Below, in pieces: positions 15,732-24,192 of a stretch of 64,000 nt of DNA (its first letter is position 1; each line of letters opens with the position of its first letter). Both the position numbers and the translations under genes were made by a program. The stretch spans positions 45,512-109,511 of the forward strand of contig JAGQZT010000019.1 in assembly GCA_020435335.1 (NCBI GenBank), in the 5' to 3' direction. Source of the DNA: Flavobacteriales bacterium (GTDB taxonomy: Bacteria > Bacteroidota > Bacteroidia > Flavobacteriales_E > Vicingaceae). A model generated the notes under the pieces. It was not told where the DNA came from, searched no databases, and saw nothing but the letters and a program-made list of their open reading frames with translations.

Positions 15732-18056
15732 CTATTTTTTTACTTGCTGAAGTGCGAAGTTCAAATTTCCTTGTGCCAGTTGGTGTGCAGCATCCAATTC
15801 CAGGGCTTTGTTACAGGCTTCAATGGCTTTTTCATATTCCCGCAATTGGTTGTATGCCGTACACATGTTGTTGTATGCGTTGGCATTCGGATGGAATTCA
15901 TTTGATTTTTCGGCTGCTTCAATGCATTTTTGGTAAAGCGACCGGTTATAGTATTGTAAGCTTAGGTTGAGGTAATAGTCGGATCGTTCGGGGTCAGTAG
16001 ACAGGTTCTCGAAAACAGACTTTTGTTCCTCTGCATTTTTCAGATTGTTTTGGGCTAATTCAAAATCCGGCTGGATGGTCAGTGCTTTTTGGTAAGCGTC
16101 GATGGCCTGATGATAATCAGCCAATTCGTAATAAGCAATGCCGATGTTGTTGTATGCGAGGGCATAATCCGGTTTGAGTTCCAGCGCTTTTTGGGCGGCC
16201 CAGATGCATTTTTCGTAGTTGGTTTGCTGGTAATAACTTAAGCTCAGATCCAGGTATTTTTCGGCGGATGGATCCATAGCAATAGCTTCTTCTTGTGCAG
16301 CAAAGACCGATTTTCTGTTCGTTGCAATATCCAGGTATTGTTTTGCCAGTTGGTTTTGAGGGTTTCTGACAAGCAGTTGTTCTGACCATGCTTGTAATGC
16401 CGGCCAGTTGTTGAGTTGATGGTAAGCCTGTAACAGGTAAACTTCCGAGTTGATAAAGCCCGGTGAAATTTCCTGTACCTTTTCAAAGCATTGAGCTGCT
16501 TCGGCATAGCGTTGTTCGTTAAACAGGAACTCACCGAAGTAGTACCAGCAATTGTGCTGGGTGTTTTCCAGCTGGATGGCATACCGGAAGTTCTGTTCGG
16601 CAGCAGCCTTGTCACCAATGGCATTTTTAAGGATGCCGAGGTTAATGTAGATGTAGGAATAAGTGGGGGTGAGTTCGGCTGCTTTGTTAAAGTAGTTTTC
16701 GGCATGGGTATAGTCGCCCCGGCTCATCAGAGCCAATCCGTAATTCATCATGCCTCTCCCGTTTTTCGGGCTTTTGATGGTGACATCTTTCCAAAGGCTT
16801 TCATCGGTACGCCAGACTTTATTCCGTTCGTGAATACCATAAGCATTGGCCCCTAAAAAGCCAAGGATGAGTATTCCGAGAACGATTCGGCCACCACTAA
16901 GGGTTACGACTTTGTCCAATACGAATCTTCCTCCGAAGATCACGGCTATGGTGAGTCCGATGTAAGGAATGAAACTTCGGTGGTCGTTCAATACCTCCGA
17001 AAAGGGGACAACGGAAGAGGTGGGGAGTAAGGAAATGAAGAACCAAAGCATACCGAAAGCAAACAGCCGGGTCTTTTCGTTAGCGGAGGCTTTCAAAGCC
17101 AACCAGATTAGCCCCAGCACGATCACGATTCCTAAAATGGCCCGGTAATCCGTTAACGAACTGAAGGTGGTCCAATCGGTATCTGCCGAGAGGTTGTATG
17201 GATAGAAATAGGTGAGCATGTAGTGGCACATCACCCAGGGTTGTGTGATGAGGTATTCATAGCGGTTTAGTCCTCCGGAAGTAAACGTAGGCGGAAGCAT
17301 TTTGGCATAGAATACCAGAAAAGCAGCCGTAAATAAAATAGCGGGCAATGTTTTTTTGAAGGCCTTCCAGCATTTGATGAATTCGGTTTTACGATAACAA
17401 TGGAGCAGGTCGACTTGTTCTTCAAAGATCAGGTTGTACAGGAAGAGGAGAGGTGCAAAAACGAAGGCCATTTCTTTCGAAAAGAAGCCGATGAAGGGGA
17501 ATAACAGGTACAGGTAAAAGCGTTTGAACACACCTTGTTTGATGTAAAAGATGAGGCCGAGTAACACGAAGATCCCTGAGGTGATCTCGGCACGTTGAAT
17601 GATGTAGTTCACTGTTTCGGCATTGGCACAAAGCAGGGTGAAAAAGGCTGTGACCAATACACTATAAAAAGTGTTGGTTGACGAGTACGAAAGTTTATCC
17701 AGAAGCTGTTTGGTAAAGAAGAAGATCAGCAGCCCGATAAAGAGAAAGGAGAGGAAAATGTGGATATGAAAAGGCTTTGGATTTAGTGTTCCCGTAATGG
17801 CATAATCGATCGCATTTTCGAGGGTGGTCAGTGGTCGGTAGGATTGGTTCAGGGGTAAAGCGCTGAAGGTTCGTCCGTCGGTGAAGAACCTGACCACATC
17901 CAGGTTTCGGATGGCATTGTTTTGCTCAATGGTGTGGGCATCGTCGAACTGAAAGCTGTTTTCGAAATGGTTGGAATAAGCTAAAAAAACGACACCGAAT
18001 AGCAGTAGCGCTAATAGGATGAGTACAGGTTTTTTTTGAAGCAATTCAGTGGACAT
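15732..18056 (-). CDS. TMTC-like membrane glycosyltransferase with TPR tail
   Basis: 774 aa. The N-terminal half (1-430) holds about ten membrane helices with a luminal first loop containing NSFQFDDAHTI and RPLTTLENAIDYAI. These match the acidic-pair and RPL signatures of the GT-C proteins TMTC1-4. The C-terminal half (about 435-774) is a run of tetratricopeptide repeats such as YALAYNNIGIAYYELADYHQAIDAYQKAL. In animals TMTCs transfer mannose from dolichyl-phosphate-mannose to protein. I infer a polyprenyl-linked transferase acting at the periplasmic face, perhaps in protein O-glycosylation. A minus-strand -7 candidate (AAAATTTG) ends 4 bases before the ATG. Confidence 0.75.
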   Translation of the reverse strand: MSTELLQKKPVLILLALLLFGVVFLAYSNHFENSFQFDDAHTIEQNNAIRNLDVVRFFTDGRTFSALPLNQSYRPLTTLENAIDYAITGTLNPKPFHIHIFLSFLFIGLLIFFFTKQLLDKLSYSSTNTFYSVLVTAFFTLLCANAETVNYIIQRAEITSGIFVLLGLIFYIKQGVFKRFYLYLLFPFIGFFSKEMAFVFAPLLFLYNLIFEEQVDLLHCYRKTEFIKCWKAFKKTLPAILFTAAFLVFYAKMLPPTFTSGGLNRYEYLITQPWVMCHYMLTYFYPYNLSADTDWTTFSSLTDYRAILGIVIVLGLIWLALKASANEKTRLFAFGMLWFFISLLPTSSVVPFSEVLNDHRSFIPYIGLTIAVIFGGRFVLDKVVTLSGGRIVLGILILGFLGANAYGIHERNKVWRTDESLWKDVTIKSPKNGRGMMNYGLALMSRGDYTHAENYFNKAAELTPTYSYIYINLGILKNAIGDKAAAEQNFRYAIQLENTQHNCWYYFGEFLFNEQRYAEAAQCFEKVQEISPGFINSEVYLLQAYHQLNNWPALQAWSEQLLVRNPQNQLAKQYLDIATNRKSVFAAQEEAIAMDPSAEKYLDLSLSYYQQTNYEKCIWAAQKALELKPDYALAYNNIGIAYYELADYHQAIDAYQKALTIQPDFELAQNNLKNAEEQKSVFENLSTDPERSDYYLNLSLQYYNRSLYQKCIEAAEKSNEFHPNANAYNNMCTAYNQLREYEKAIEACNKALELDAAHQLAQGNLNFALQQVKK

Positions 18057-18095
18057 CCAACAAATTTTAGTTAAAGATAACTAAAACAACACATA

Positions 18096-18884
18096 TTACC
18101 GCTCCACCAAAAACCAGCTGTTCAGTAAGTTCGGTTTGTTGTACTCCATTAGTTCTTTCGTGTCCCAGTTGATCACTTTGGCTCCGGAAGCGGTGGCGAT
18201 GGCCTGTCCGGCGGCCGTATCCCATTCCATGGTTGGAGCGAAACGGGGATAAGCATCGGCGGCACCTTCGGCTACCATGCAGAGTTTGAGTGAACTTCCC
18301 CTTGACAAGATGTCTACCTCATGGTGTTTGGCTTGTTGTTCAGTGATGAAGGCTTCGGTTTCCTCACTCATGTGAGATCGGCTTCCGACCACAACATAGT
18401 TGTTTCTGGTTTGTGAAAGCGGCAATTGTTCGGCGTTACCCAGCAAACTGTTAATGGAAATGTCAGAGTCGGTCACTTTGATCTTATAAGCCAGTTTATC
18501 CGCAAAATACAAGTCGTTGGTTACGGGGACATAGATCACACCCATGGTTGGTTTTCCATCTTCGATGAGTGCGATGTTTACGGTGAATTCTCCGTTGCGT
18601 TTGATGAACTCTTTGGTGCCGTCGAGCGGATCGACCATCCAGAATTGTTTCCAGTTCTTGCGCTCTTCGTAGTCCATGTGTTTACCTTCCTCACTGAGAA
18701 CGGGTAACCCGGTGGTGTTTAACACAGTCACAATGGCCTGATGAGCCCGTTTATCGGCTTCGGTAAGCGGCGATTTGTCGTCTTTATGCTCAATGGCAAA
18801 ATCGGAATTATAAACTTCCAAAATTTCTTCACCACCCTGAATGGCGGCTTGTATGATGGTTAATAACCAGTCTTCTCTGTTCAT
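18096..18884 (-). CDS. cysQ: 3'(2'),5'-bisphosphate nucleotidase
   Basis: 262 aa, inositol-monophosphatase fold. Metal-site motifs are LSEEGKHM, DPLDGTKEF and WDTAAG. It removes PAP formed in sulfate assimilation. It follows the DUF2061 gene by one base on the same strand, and cysC lies 4 kb away on the other side of the deoC cluster. This suggests a sulfate-assimilation neighbourhood that has been interrupted or interleaved. Confidence 0.9.
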   Translation of the reverse strand: MNREDWLLTIIQAAIQGGEEILEVYNSDFAIEHKDDKSPLTEADKRAHQAIVTVLNTTGLPVLSEEGKHMDYEERKNWKQFWMVDPLDGTKEFIKRNGEFTVNIALIEDGKPTMGVIYVPVTNDLYFADKLAYKIKVTDSDISINSLLGNAEQLPLSQTRNNYVVVGSRSHMSEETEAFITEQQAKHHEVDILSRGSSLKLCMVAEGAADAYPRFAPTMEWDTAAGQAIATASGAKVINWDTKELMEYNKPNLLNSWFLVER

Positions 18885-18885
18885 T

Positions 18886-19317
18886 TCAATCTAAATTTTC
18901 CACGCCGAATTTGGAACGGTGCCAAATGCGTTCGTGGATGTAATACAATATCATTTTCGTAAACATTTCTATACCGCCTACTTTTAGCCCTGTCATCGGA
19001 TCACCCGAAATGATCCAGGCGATGGTCATGGTATCGATGGTTCCAACAATCCGCCAGGTAAAGGTTTTGGCGATGTGTCTTTTGATGGACATGATGTTGT
19101 TCCCTTTTTTGTCTTTACGGTATCCGTATTTAAACCAGGCTCGTTCGTGCAGGAAGTACAGGATCATCTTGGAAATGACTTCCGTGCCACCAATGGAGAG
19201 TCCGATTAACGGGTCGCCGGAAACCAGCCAGCCGATGATCATGGTGTCTATGGTACCGACAATCCGCCAGGTCATGGTTTTTGCGAGGTGTCGTTTTACC
19301 AGAAGTTCTTCAGCCAT
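18886..19317 (-). CDS. Tandem-DUF2061 small membrane protein
   Basis: 143 aa made of two near-copies of the DUF2061 domain. The first has RHLAKTMTWRIVGTIDTMII and the second RHIAKTFTWRIVGTIDTMTI; each is followed by SGDP and an HER-W end. Each copy has two short hydrophobic helices. The DNA is also close between copies, so the duplication is fairly recent or under strong selection. DUF2061 genes often sit beside sulfate-assimilation genes, as here with cysQ directly downstream. The molecular function is unknown. A -7 candidate TACTATTG lies at 19335-19342 on the minus strand. Confidence 0.85.
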   Translation of the reverse strand: MAEELLVKRHLAKTMTWRIVGTIDTMIIGWLVSGDPLIGLSIGGTEVISKMILYFLHERAWFKYGYRKDKKGNNIMSIKRHIAKTFTWRIVGTIDTMTIAWIISGDPMTGLKVGGIEMFTKMILYYIHERIWHRSKFGVENLD

Positions 19318-19370
19318 AGGTGTTTAATGTAGTGCAATAGTAAGCAATACGATTTACAATACGAAAAGGA

Positions 19371-20252
19371 TTAGTATCCACTTCCGGAGGCACCGATCTT
19401 TTCGATGGGGTGCCAGGTGGTTTTCATCTCAACAAAATCTTCGATGTAATACGGATTTTGATGTTTTTCGGCATAGACGTCCGAAAAGTCATAATGAACA
19501 ACGCGTTTTAAATTCTCTACAGCTTGTTTTTGGATTTCCAGAAGTTCTTTTTTGTCGCCACGGGCATATAAAAAGGCATTGACATCCATGTGAGAAGCCA
19601 TGTGAGACAAGAGCTCTTTAGTATGGCCTGTCAGGATGTTCACGGCACCGCCGGGCACATCGGATGAGTTTAGTACTTCTGCAAAAGTAACGGCGCATAA
19701 GGGCTTACTTTCGGAAACCAGCACCACACAGGTGTTTCCGGAGGCAATAACAGGAATAATGCCTGAAACCAGACCGATCAAACTGGTATCTTCGGGAGCC
19801 ACAACAGAAACAACTCCGGTAGGTTCGGGAGCAGTAAAATTAAAATGAGATGTAGCAACCGGGTTTACGGCACTGAATATTTGTGAGTATTTGTCACACC
19901 ATCCGGCAAAATAAATGATCCGATCAATGGCAGCAAACACTTCCTTTTCGGCTTTTGCTTTGCTACTTCCCTGCTGCATCAATTCTTCAACGAACTGAGC
20001 CTTTCTGCCCTCCAGCATTTCGGCAATCCGATAAAGCACCTGGCTTCTGTTAAAGGCGGTTGCATTGCTCCAACTGCCAAATGCATTACGGGCGGCAACA
20101 ACGGCATTTCGGAAATCTTTTCTGGACGATAAGCAGATGTTGCCCAGTGATTTGCCATCTTGTTTTGGGGTGTAATACCTTCCTGATTCAGTTCGGGGAA
20201 ATTTTCCTCCGATATAGATCTTGTAGGTTTTCAAAATTTCTGCTCTGGCCAT
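19371..20252 (-). CDS. Aldehyde-dehydrogenase-family pseudoenzyme (half-length, ALDH16 C-terminal type)
   Basis: 293 aa against about 480 for a full ALDH. It begins with a normal ALDH N-terminus (YIGGKFPRTESGRYY) and keeps a Rossmann region (VVAPEDTSLIGLVSGIIPVIASGNT). The catalytic domain is absent: there is no LELGGK glutamate and no catalytic cysteine loop. The nucleotide-binding PWNFP and KPAE motifs are altered to PEDTS and VSES. The end (ENLKRVVHYDFSD...GASGSGY) is intact-looking, so this is a dedicated short protein and not an obvious truncation by frameshift. It starts 3 bases after the active ALDH gene. ALDH16 proteins consist of an ALDH domain followed by such a non-catalytic domain. 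Confidence 0.8.
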   Translation of the reverse strand: MARAEILKTYKIYIGGKFPRTESGRYYTPKQDGKSLGNICLSSRKDFRNAVVAARNAFGSWSNATAFNRSQVLYRIAEMLEGRKAQFVEELMQQGSSKAKAEKEVFAAIDRIIYFAGWCDKYSQIFSAVNPVATSHFNFTAPEPTGVVSVVAPEDTSLIGLVSGIIPVIASGNTCVVLVSESKPLCAVTFAEVLNSSDVPGGAVNILTGHTKELLSHMASHMDVNAFLYARGDKKELLEIQKQAVENLKRVVHYDFSDVYAEKHQNPYYIEDFVEMKTTWHPIEKIGASGSGY

Positions 20253-20255
20253 GTG

Positions 20256-21722
20256 TTAGAATTTAAGATAAGGTTTTAATCCATGCAGTCCGCCTTCACG
20301 GCCGAAACCACTTTCCTTGTATCCTCCGAAAGGAGAAGTCGGATCAAATTTATTATAGGTATTTCCCCAGATGATACCCGCTCTCATTTGAGCAGTGAGG
20401 TTAAATAATTTGGAGCCTTTGTCGGTCCATACACCTGCGGATAAACCGAAAGGAGTATTATTTGCTTTTTCAATCACTTCACTAACGGTTCGGAAGGTCT
20501 GAACAGCCAGTACCGGGCCGAAGATCTCTTCCTGGACTATGCGGTTCGATTGAGACAGGTTGGTGAAGAGTGTAGGCTTACACCAGTATCCTTTTTTAGG
20601 GGTCGAACAATTCGACTGATACATTTCACCACCTTCCTGCTTACCGATTTTGAGGTAGTTATGGATCGTAGCCAGCTGTTCTTTGGAGTTAATAGCTCCC
20701 ACATCCGTGTTTTTGTCGAGCGGGTTTCCAACCACCAATGATTCCATACGATCCTTTAACTTTCGAAGCACGGTATCGTAAACCGATTCCTGAACGAATA
20801 ATCGCGAACCAGCGCAACATACATGCCCCTGATTGAAATAGATTCCGTTAATGATCCCTTCCACAGCCTGATCCAGCGCCGCATCTTCAAAGATGATGTT
20901 GGCTGCTTTTCCGCCTAGCTCAAGTGTTACTTTCTTGTTGGTTCCGGCAACGGCATTTTGTATGATCTTACCTACTCCGGTAGATCCGGTGAATGCAATT
21001 TTATCTACATCCTTGTGATTCACCACCGCAGCCCCCGTAGCTCCGGCACCGGTTACGATGTTTACCACACCATCCGGTAATCCGGATTCCTGTATAATCT
21101 CTGCCAATTTTAGGGCGGTAAGCGGAGTTGTTTCGGCTGGCTTTAATACAACGGTATTTCCGGTTGCAAGTGCCGGGGCGATCTTCCAGGCAGCCATCAA
21201 CAACGGGAAATTCCAGGGAGTAATTTGTCCCGCAACGCCTAACGATTGAGGGTGACGGTTCGGGAATGCATAATTGAGCTTATCGGCCCATCCCGCATAG
21301 TAGAAAAAGTGAGCAGCAGCTAACGGAATGTCAATGTCGCGAGATTCACGGATCGGTTTCCCACCATCCATGGTCTCGATTACGGCCAGTTCACGAGCCT
21401 TTTCCTGCATTAAACGAGCTATGCGATAGATGTATTTGCCACGCTCGGCAGCAGGCATTTTACTCCATACGTCGTTATATGCTTTACGGGCGGCTTTTAC
21501 AGCTTTGTCTACATCTTTTTCATTTGCTTCGGCTACCATGGCAATTTTCTCTTCTGTTGCCGGGTTAATCGTTGCAAAGTACTTCCCTGATTCGGGTTTA
21601 ACCCATTTTCCACCAATAAACAATTGATATTGTTCGTTGAGTTGGATGTGGCTGGTACTTTCCGGTGCAGGATTTAAATCCCATCCGGTATCAAAGTTTA
21701 TAGCTATCGTTTTTTTACTCAT
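20256..21722 (-). CDS. Aldehyde dehydrogenase, catalytically complete
   Basis: 488 aa NAD(P)-dependent ALDH. PWNFP (Asn171), KPAE (Lys194), FTGSTGVG, Glu268 in LELGGK and Cys302-Cys303 in NQGHVCCAGSR are all present, close to the standard ALDH2 numbering. It lies 3 bases downstream of deoC, so acetaldehyde released by deoxyribose-phosphate aldolase is an obvious substrate (inference). It may form a complex with the half-length ALDH encoded next. Confidence 0.92.
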   Translation of the reverse strand: MSKKTIAINFDTGWDLNPAPESTSHIQLNEQYQLFIGGKWVKPESGKYFATINPATEEKIAMVAEANEKDVDKAVKAARKAYNDVWSKMPAAERGKYIYRIARLMQEKARELAVIETMDGGKPIRESRDIDIPLAAAHFFYYAGWADKLNYAFPNRHPQSLGVAGQITPWNFPLLMAAWKIAPALATGNTVVLKPAETTPLTALKLAEIIQESGLPDGVVNIVTGAGATGAAVVNHKDVDKIAFTGSTGVGKIIQNAVAGTNKKVTLELGGKAANIIFEDAALDQAVEGIINGIYFNQGHVCCAGSRLFVQESVYDTVLRKLKDRMESLVVGNPLDKNTDVGAINSKEQLATIHNYLKIGKQEGGEMYQSNCSTPKKGYWCKPTLFTNLSQSNRIVQEEIFGPVLAVQTFRTVSEVIEKANNTPFGLSAGVWTDKGSKLFNLTAQMRAGIIWGNTYNKFDPTSPFGGYKESGFGREGGLHGLKPYLKF

Positions 21723-21725
21723 GGG

Positions 21726-22637
21726 TTAGTCTTTTGAGAAATAATCTTTGGATTGATACAGGCCTGTATCTTGTTTGACCAGTTGCATCAACAGATCGTT
21801 GGCCAGGCTGCTGGCTCCGAATCGGAACCAGTTGTTGTTCAGCCAATCTGCACCAAGTGTTTCTTTTACAAGCAGCAAGTACTGTAGCGCCAGTTTGGCA
21901 TTGGAGATTCCGCCGGCAGGTTTCATCCCAACCTGAACACCGGTATTGTAATAATGATCTTTAATGGCTTCAAGCATCACTAATGTTACAGGTAATGTCG
22001 CAGCAGGACTGATCTTTCCGGTTGATGTTTTAATGAAATCGGCACCCGCAGCCATGGCAATGTCGCTGGCTTTTCTAACCTTGTCGAAGGTTCCTAACTC
22101 TCCGGTTTCCAGGATGACCTTTAATCGGGCATTACCACAAGCTTCCTTGATGGCTGCAATTTCATCGAATACAAAAGCATACTCCCCGGAGTGGAACTTG
22201 CCACGACTGATAACCATATCAATCTCATCCGCACCGGCGTCAACAGCCATTTTGGTATCCAGCAATTTCACCTCGCGACTGGATTGTCCCGCAGGAAATG
22301 CCGTTGCAACGGCGGCAACCTTGATGTTGCTTCCTTTCAGGTTTGTTTTAGCGACAGACACAAAATTAGGATACACGCAAACAGCGGCAACAGTAGGTAA
22401 TCCCGGGTAAGCATCATGCAAATGTTGGGCTTTGTTACACAGCTGAATAACCTTCTTCTCGGTATCGGCTCCCTCCAGCGTGGTCAGGTCAATCATGTTC
22501 AATGCCATTTTTAAGCCCTGAACTTTACTTTCGTTTTTAATGCTTCTTTTGGTGATACGTTCCACACGATCTAAAATACCGACCTGATCAACGGCAGGTG
22601 AAGCGATAGGCATGTATTTTGGTCTGCTTTTTGCCAT
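21726..22637 (-). CDS. deoC: Deoxyribose-phosphate aldolase
   Basis: Class I aldolase that splits 2-deoxyribose-5-phosphate to glyceraldehyde-3-phosphate and acetaldehyde. 303 aa. The Schiff-base lysine is Lys203 in FIKTSTGK, the assisting Lys239 is in GMKPAGGIS, and Asp140 is in DEIDMVI. It is first gene of the deoC-ALDH-ALDH-like operon. A perfect -7 box lies 17 bases before the ATG. deoA/deoB-type genes are not nearby. Confidence 0.95.
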   Translation of the reverse strand: MAKSRPKYMPIASPAVDQVGILDRVERITKRSIKNESKVQGLKMALNMIDLTTLEGADTEKKVIQLCNKAQHLHDAYPGLPTVAAVCVYPNFVSVAKTNLKGSNIKVAAVATAFPAGQSSREVKLLDTKMAVDAGADEIDMVISRGKFHSGEYAFVFDEIAAIKEACGNARLKVILETGELGTFDKVRKASDIAMAAGADFIKTSTGKISPAATLPVTLVMLEAIKDHYYNTGVQVGMKPAGGISNAKLALQYLLLVKETLGADWLNNNWFRFGASSLANDLLMQLVKQDTGLYQSKDYFSKD

Positions 22638-22654
22638 GTGTTTGAATTGGAGTT

Positions 22655-22686
22655 CAAAGATAAGTAAAACAAGTTTGCGGTATAAA
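22655..22686 (-). promoter_or_regulatory. Promoter of the deoC operon
   Basis: On the minus strand TTTA (22683-22686), 20 bases, then TATCTTTG (22655-22662), an exact TAnnTTTG match. The distance to the deoC ATG is 17 bases. Confidence 0.55.
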
Positions 22687-22703
22687 TATTTGTCATAAAA
22701 GGC

Positions 22704-22711
22704 TAAATTTG
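22704..22711 (+). promoter_or_regulatory. -7 promoter box of cysC
   Basis: TAAATTTG, an exact TAnnTTTG match, ends 5 bases before the cysC ATG, predicting a leaderless mRNA. It lies back to back with the deoC promoter. Confidence 0.5.
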
Positions 22712-22716
22712 TAGCT

Positions 22717-23319
22717 ATGAGTCAGGAAAATTTACACCCCACATTTGACCGGATTTTAGGGCGTGCTGAAAAAGAGCAATTGCTCCAGCAAAACAGCAAA
22801 GTGATATGGATGACCGGATTATCAGGATCCGGAAAGACAACCATCGCTATTGCTTTAGAGCAAAAACTTAATGAAAAGGGGTTTCTGACTCAGGTGTTGG
22901 ATGGTGATAACGTCCGTACGGGGATCAATAACAACCTGGGATTTTCGGTGGAGGACCGTACGGAGAACATTCGTCGAATCGCTGAAGTCAATAAACTTTT
23001 CCTGCATTGCGGCATCATTACCATCAACTGTTTTGTAAGTCCGACCATAGCCATTCGGGAGCAGGCCAGAGCGATCATCGGTGCTTCCGACTTTCTGGAG
23101 GTTTTTGTGAACACACCCTTGGAGATTTGTGAGCAACGCGATGTGAAAGGCTTATACAAAAAAGCCAGGGCCGGTGAGATCAAAGACTTTACTGGCATTG
23201 ACTCGCCTTTTGAAGCCCCGGAAAATCCGGATATAGATGTGAGAACGGCTGATATTTCCGTTGATGAAGCTGCTGATCAGATTCTACAAGTTATTCTCCC
23301 ACAAATTACCAGAAAATGA
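22717..23319 (+). CDS. cysC: Adenylyl-sulfate (APS) kinase
   Basis: Makes PAPS from APS and ATP. 200 aa. The P-loop GLSGSGKT is at 34-41, with LDGDNVRTGINNNLGFS and the lid FTGIDSPFEAPENPD. cysD/cysN are not in the window. The product's by-product PAP is cleared by CysQ, encoded 4 kb away on the opposite strand. The stop overlaps the ATG of the TM2 gene (ATGA). Confidence 0.95.
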   Translation: MSQENLHPTFDRILGRAEKEQLLQQNSKVIWMTGLSGSGKTTIAIALEQKLNEKGFLTQVLDGDNVRTGINNNLGFSVEDRTENIRRIAEVNKLFLHCGIITINCFVSPTIAIREQARAIIGASDFLEVFVNTPLEICEQRDVKGLYKKARAGEIKDFTGIDSPFEAPENPDIDVRTADISVDEAADQILQVILPQITRK

Positions 23320-23699
23320 TGGCAAAGGTGCTGATGAGCCTGGTCGCCCTGTTTCTTTTCGTTCGTGGACACGCCAACCAGCTTGCCCCGATTCAACAGG
23401 AAATAGATACCATCCTGATTCAATTTCAGGCAGATACGGATTCGGTCGGATTCCAGGAACAGCAAGCTGTCAGGCAAGTAAAATTCAAAAGGGGAAAAGC
23501 AATTCTATTCACCATCTTTACCGGATTGTTGGGAGGCCATCGGATTTATTTGGGAACCCATCACCGGACGCCTATCATCTATTCGGTTACGTTGGGTGGA
23601 TTGGGAATCTTACCTCTCGTCGACCTGATCAACCTGATATTTACGAAAGACATTAATAAATTTGACAACAAGACCCAGATTATCATGTGGGCCGACTAA
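23316..23699 (+). CDS. TM2-domain small membrane protein
   Basis: 127 aa. An N-terminal signal-like hydrophobic segment is followed by about 45 periplasmic-looking residues. A TM2 domain follows: KRGKAILFTIFTGLLGGHRIYLG, a second helix and a final LPLVDLINLIF. TM2 proteins are two-helix membrane proteins of mostly unknown role. The start ATG overlaps the cysC stop by 4 bases (the second ATG at 23319 is an alternative). Another open frame across 23261-23656 conflicts with this one and has no recognisable domain. Confidence 0.75.
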   Translation: MMAKVLMSLVALFLFVRGHANQLAPIQQEIDTILIQFQADTDSVGFQEQQAVRQVKFKRGKAILFTIFTGLLGGHRIYLGTHHRTPIIYSVTLGGLGILPLVDLINLIFTKDINKFDNKTQIIMWAD

Positions 23700-23709
23700 C
23701 AGATATACT

Positions 23710-24192
23710 ATGCGTTACTTTCTTGTTTTATTTTTAACAATAAGCGGATTGATTTCCAGTGCCCAGGACAAATCATTCCAGGAACAACTGGGTAAGCTGA
23801 TCCCACTTATTGAAAAATCGCATTCGAACATGGCAACAGTAGCTATGTATCAGGTTATTGATAAAAATCCGGAAGCGATGGTTCTTACCCTGGAAGCTAA
23901 AGAAGAGAATACGATTCAACGTTTAAATGAGCAGGTGGAGCTGGATTTTCAGTTGTTGGATGATTTCTATGCATTGCCTACACCGGAAGGGGTGAAGCTG
24001 GTTGTTATGTTTCAGGAACCGCTCTTGTTCAAAGAAGCCAAAACAGAATTTGCCAATTTATTTCACGAAGAAATCGAAGAGGAAAATCTTCGGGAAAACA
24101 ATGAGATTTGGTTCAACTTTCAGCAAGAGGAAGATGCCAACGACATGGAATCGGCGCTAACAGGGCTAAAGAAGTTACTCAACAGTCACTGA
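23710..24192 (+). CDS. Exported protein of unknown function
   Basis: 160 aa from the ATG at 23710, which gives a signal peptide (MRYFLVLFLTISGLISSAQ). The open frame reaches back to 23662 but without a signal. The mature part is acidic and helical, with LEKTEFANLF-like segments and a Glu/Asn-rich patch near 130-145. I do not recognise the family. It may be cotranscribed with the TM2 gene 10 bases upstream. The 3' end overlaps convergent glmS by 18 bases. Confidence 0.65.
   Translation: MRYFLVLFLTISGLISSAQDKSFQEQLGKLIPLIEKSHSNMATVAMYQVIDKNPEAMVLTLEAKEENTIQRLNEQVELDFQLLDDFYALPTPEGVKLVVMFQEPLLFKEAKTEFANLFHEEIEEENLRENNEIWFNFQQEEDANDMESALTGLKKLLNSH

Noticed and set aside
16244..16705. 153-codon frame within the TMTC-like gene on the same strand
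   Set aside because: It is out of frame with clear TPR repeats and shows threonine/lysine/asparagine-rich, low-complexity composition typical of a shadow frame.
19371..20252. The half-length ALDH as a pseudogene of a full ALDH
   Set aside because: The frame is intact, the spacing in the operon is tight, and the protein ends just where the ALDH16 non-catalytic domain ends. It looks like a maintained short protein.
23261..23656. 131-codon frame overlapping the end of cysC and the TM2 gene
   Set aside because: The TM2 frame has a recognisable domain and an ATGA overlap with cysC; the other frame has neither.
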